From NCBI GenBank assembly GCA_964354865.1, contig CAYHBN010000065.1, positions 1-7,959 of the forward strand: a stretch of DNA of 7,959 bases. Direction: 5' to 3'. Under the pieces are notes generated by a model. The model had not been told where the DNA came from and did not search any database. It saw nothing but the letters and a program-made list of their open reading frames with translations. The position numbers and the translations under genes are program-made. The stretch comes from JAHFJU01 sp964354865 (GTDB taxonomy: Bacteria; Patescibacteriota; Gracilibacteria; UBA1369; UM-FILTER-53-11). Positions 6,996-7,959 of this stretch are shown piece by piece (within the stretch, counting starts at the first letter, position 1; each line of letters starts with the position of its first letter).

Positions 6996-7028
6996 CGAAA
7001 ATGTTGAGGCGAGTAACCGATATTTTCG
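6996..7028. repeat. Inverted repeat with 19-nt interior
   Basis: CGAAAAT (6996-7002) and ATTTTCG (7022-7028) form a 7-bp stem. Inside it GTT (7003-7005) can pair with AAC (7015-7017). A competing 7-bp pairing exists between AACATTT (6929-6935) and AAATGTT (6999-7005), which would enclose the hairpin at 6947-6986. Confidence 0.3.
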
Positions 7029-7033
7029 AAGTA

Positions 7034-7082
7034 CTGAAACCTTTCTTAAAGGTTTCAGATAGGTTCATCTGCCAGATGAACC
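7034..7082. repeat. Two tandem perfect hairpins beside tRNA-Gly
   Basis: The first is CTGAAACCTTT (7034-7044), loop CTT, AAAGGTTTCAG (7048-7058), a perfect 11-bp stem. Three bases later comes GGTTCATCT (7062-7070), loop GCC, AGATGAACC (7074-7082), a perfect 9-bp stem. The second ends 4 nt from the CCA end of the tRNA gene. Neither is followed by a T-run on either strand. On the minus strand they would form the 3' trailer of the tRNA transcript; on the plus strand they would end any transcript coming from the 104-aa gene. Confidence 0.6.
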
Positions 7083-7086
7083 GTAA

Positions 7087-7161
7087 TGGAGCGGGTAGAG
7101 GGAGTCGAACCCTCCTGTACAGATTGGAAATCTGCCGTAATAGCCGATATACGATACCCGC
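7087..7161 (-). tRNA. tRNA-Gly (anticodon UCC), CCA encoded
   Basis: A complete 75-nt cloverleaf on the minus strand. The acceptor stem GCGGGTA (7155-7161) pairs with TACCCGC (7091-7097), followed by discriminator T and a genomic CCA (7087-7089). The D-arm resembles bacterial tRNA-Gly(UCC) (starts GTAT, ends ATTAC). The anticodon stem GCAGA/TCTGT closes the loop TTTCCAA, giving anticodon TCC, which reads GGA and by wobble GGG. The variable loop is 4 nt, and the T-arm GAGGG-TTCGACT-CCCTC is perfect. It sits downstream of the beta-CASP gene on the same strand but is separated from it by a terminator and its own promoter. Confidence 0.96.
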
Positions 7162-7177
7162 GCTAAATTGCGGGCGC

Positions 7178-7186
7178 ATTGTACCA
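7178..7186 (-). promoter_or_regulatory. Extended -10 promoter of tRNA-Gly
   Basis: On the minus strand this is TGG followed by TACAAT, an extended -10 with one mismatch. The predicted start near 7171 is about 10 nt before the mature tRNA 5' end at 7161. A -35 box is poor or absent. Confidence 0.55.
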
Positions 7187-7196
7187 AGGGGACATA

Positions 7197-7216
7197 AAAA
7201 ATTCCACCGAATTTTT
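7197..7216 (-). terminator. Intrinsic terminator of the beta-CASP gene
   Basis: A perfect 8-bp stem (AAAAATTC / GAATTTTT on the minus strand) with the 4-nt loop GGTG, ending in a run of six T. It starts 4 nt after the TAA at 7221-7223. The stem is A/T-rich, so it is weaker than usual, but position and T-run fit Rho-independent termination. The A-run on the other arm could let it work in both directions. Confidence 0.6.
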
Positions 7217-7220
7217 CAGG

Positions 7221-7959
7221 TTAAATCTCAATAGTCTCCCCCATTGCAGGTGTAGATACGTCTTTATACCCTTGTTCTTCAAGAATCCCCTTTAATGTCA
7301 TACCCTGATTTTTTTCACCATGAACGAGAATAATTTTTTTCAAATCGCGAACGTGAGCAATGTAGTCAATTAAATCACTGCGATCAGCATGGGCAGAAAA
7401 GGCATCCATAACTTCAATTTGAGCTCGTACATCGTATAAATCCCCGAAGATCTTAACTACTTTTTGCTTCTCAAGGAGTTTGCGGCCAAGTGTGTTTTCG
7501 GCCATATAACCAACGATAAAAATAGTGTTTTTTGGGTCACTAATATTATTTTTAAGGTGATGCAAAATACGTCCGTGCTCACACATACCCGCTGACGAAA
7601 TAATAATTGCAGGACCTTGGTAATCATTAAGAGCCTTCGATTCATCGACAGACGTAACATACTTTAAACGGCCAAAACCGAATGGATTTTGACTGTTATT
7701 CAAAAACTCTTTCCACGTTTCTTTATCGAGACACTCGGGGTGCGACATAAACACGTTGCTCACATTTACCGCGAGAGGACTGTCGACGAAAATTGGAATT
7801 TCAGGAATTTTACCTGCAGTAAAAAGAATGTTTAGGTAATAGACAATTTCTTGCGTACGCTCAAGTGCGAAAGCAGGAATAATAACCTTTCCTCCTCGGC
7901 TCGCCGTTTTATTTATTAACTCTGCAAGTTTTTCTTCGACATCGAGAATCGATTTATGA
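7221..7959 (-). CDS. Beta-CASP metallo-beta-lactamase-fold RNA hydrolase, 3' part
   Basis: The frame is open to the right edge, so the 5' part is outside; 245 codons plus TAA are visible. GTG at 7761-7763 could be mistaken for a start, but conserved family sequence continues upstream of it. Beta-CASP and C-terminal metallo-beta-lactamase motifs appear in order: GGKVIIPAFALERTQE (22-37), FVDSP (57-61, acidic motif A), SSAGMCEHGRILHHL (121-135, His motif B), VGYMAENTLGR (149-159), SAHAD (188-192, His motif C) and VHGE (212-215). A histidine at motif C is typical of members acting on RNA (RNase J / CPSF-73 / YSH1-type). The zinc-binding HxHxDH motif should lie in the missing N-terminal part. The expected role is zinc-dependent endo- and/or exonucleolytic RNA processing or decay in the cytoplasm. 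The exact subfamily cannot be fixed from this part. Confidence 0.92.
   Translation of the reverse strand, partial: HKSILDVEEKLAELINKTASRGGKVIIPAFALERTQEIVYYLNILFTAGKIPEIPIFVDSPLAVNVSNVFMSHPECLDKETWKEFLNNSQNPFGFGRLKYVTSVDESKALNDYQGPAIIISSAGMCEHGRILHHLKNNISDPKNTIFIVGYMAENTLGRKLLEKQKVVKIFGDLYDVRAQIEVMDAFSAHADRSDLIDYIAHVRDLKKIILVHGEKNQGMTLKGILEEQGYKDVSTPAMGETIEI

Noticed and set aside
7087..7161. tRNA read on the plus strand with a Ser-like GGA anticodon
   Set aside because: The T-loop consensus GTTCGA, the encoded CCA and the D-arm fit only the minus strand, giving Gly(UCC).
7087..7161. Integrated element attached at the tRNA 3' end
   Set aside because: No integrase gene and no second copy of the tRNA 3' end occur in the window.
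7001..7234. 77-codon plus-strand frame over the hairpins and the tRNA
   Set aside because: It runs antisense through tRNA-Gly and the terminator, so its coding potential is an accident of those RNA features.

Overview
The window reads as bacterial chromosome from an uncultured, AT-rich lineage. The most likely source is a member of the Candidate Phyla Radiation (Patescibacteria). This is an inference from several signs: two long proteins with no recognisable family over most of their length, very short or absent 5' leaders, no Shine-Dalgarno sequence in front of any complete gene, and promoters built around an extended -10 box. TAA, TAG and TGA all end reading frames and none interrupts a conserved gene. 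The standard code (table 11) therefore applies, and the TGA=Gly code of Gracilibacteria/Absconditabacteria does not.

Layout, left to right. A 53-codon minus-strand frame (34-195) and trhO (273-1310, plus) diverge from back-to-back promoters. trhO encodes the rhodanese-family tRNA U34 hydroxylase and is a clear assignment. It is followed on the plus strand by an unrecognised 148-aa gene (1386-1832) and a 915-aa gene (1868-4615). The C-terminal quarter of the 915-aa protein is a complete DEDDh (DnaQ/RNase T-like) 3'-5' exonuclease; its first ~670 residues are not recognised. A 565-aa, apparently all-helical protein of unknown function (4651-6348, minus) converges on it with only a 35-nt gap. 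A divergent control region with a palindrome and two promoters (6349-6532) separates that gene from a 104-aa plus-strand gene (6533-6847), which looks leaderless.

The 239 nt from 6848 to 7086 hold no gene but are packed with inverted repeats, including three perfect or near-perfect hairpins with 3-nt loops. They end directly beside tRNA-Gly(UCC) (7087-7161, minus). Upstream of the tRNA on the same strand are its promoter, an intrinsic terminator, and the 3' part of a beta-CASP metallo-beta-lactamase-fold nuclease that runs off the right edge (7221-7959).

RNA is the common theme: a tRNA-modifying enzyme, a tRNA, a beta-CASP RNase-type enzyme and a DEDDh exonuclease. The genes do not form one operon, and I see no defence system, mobile element, CRISPR array or biosynthetic cluster. 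The items most worth follow-up are the hairpin cluster next to the tRNA, the exonuclease with a giant unknown N-terminal region, and the shared promoter and leaderless-start architecture.
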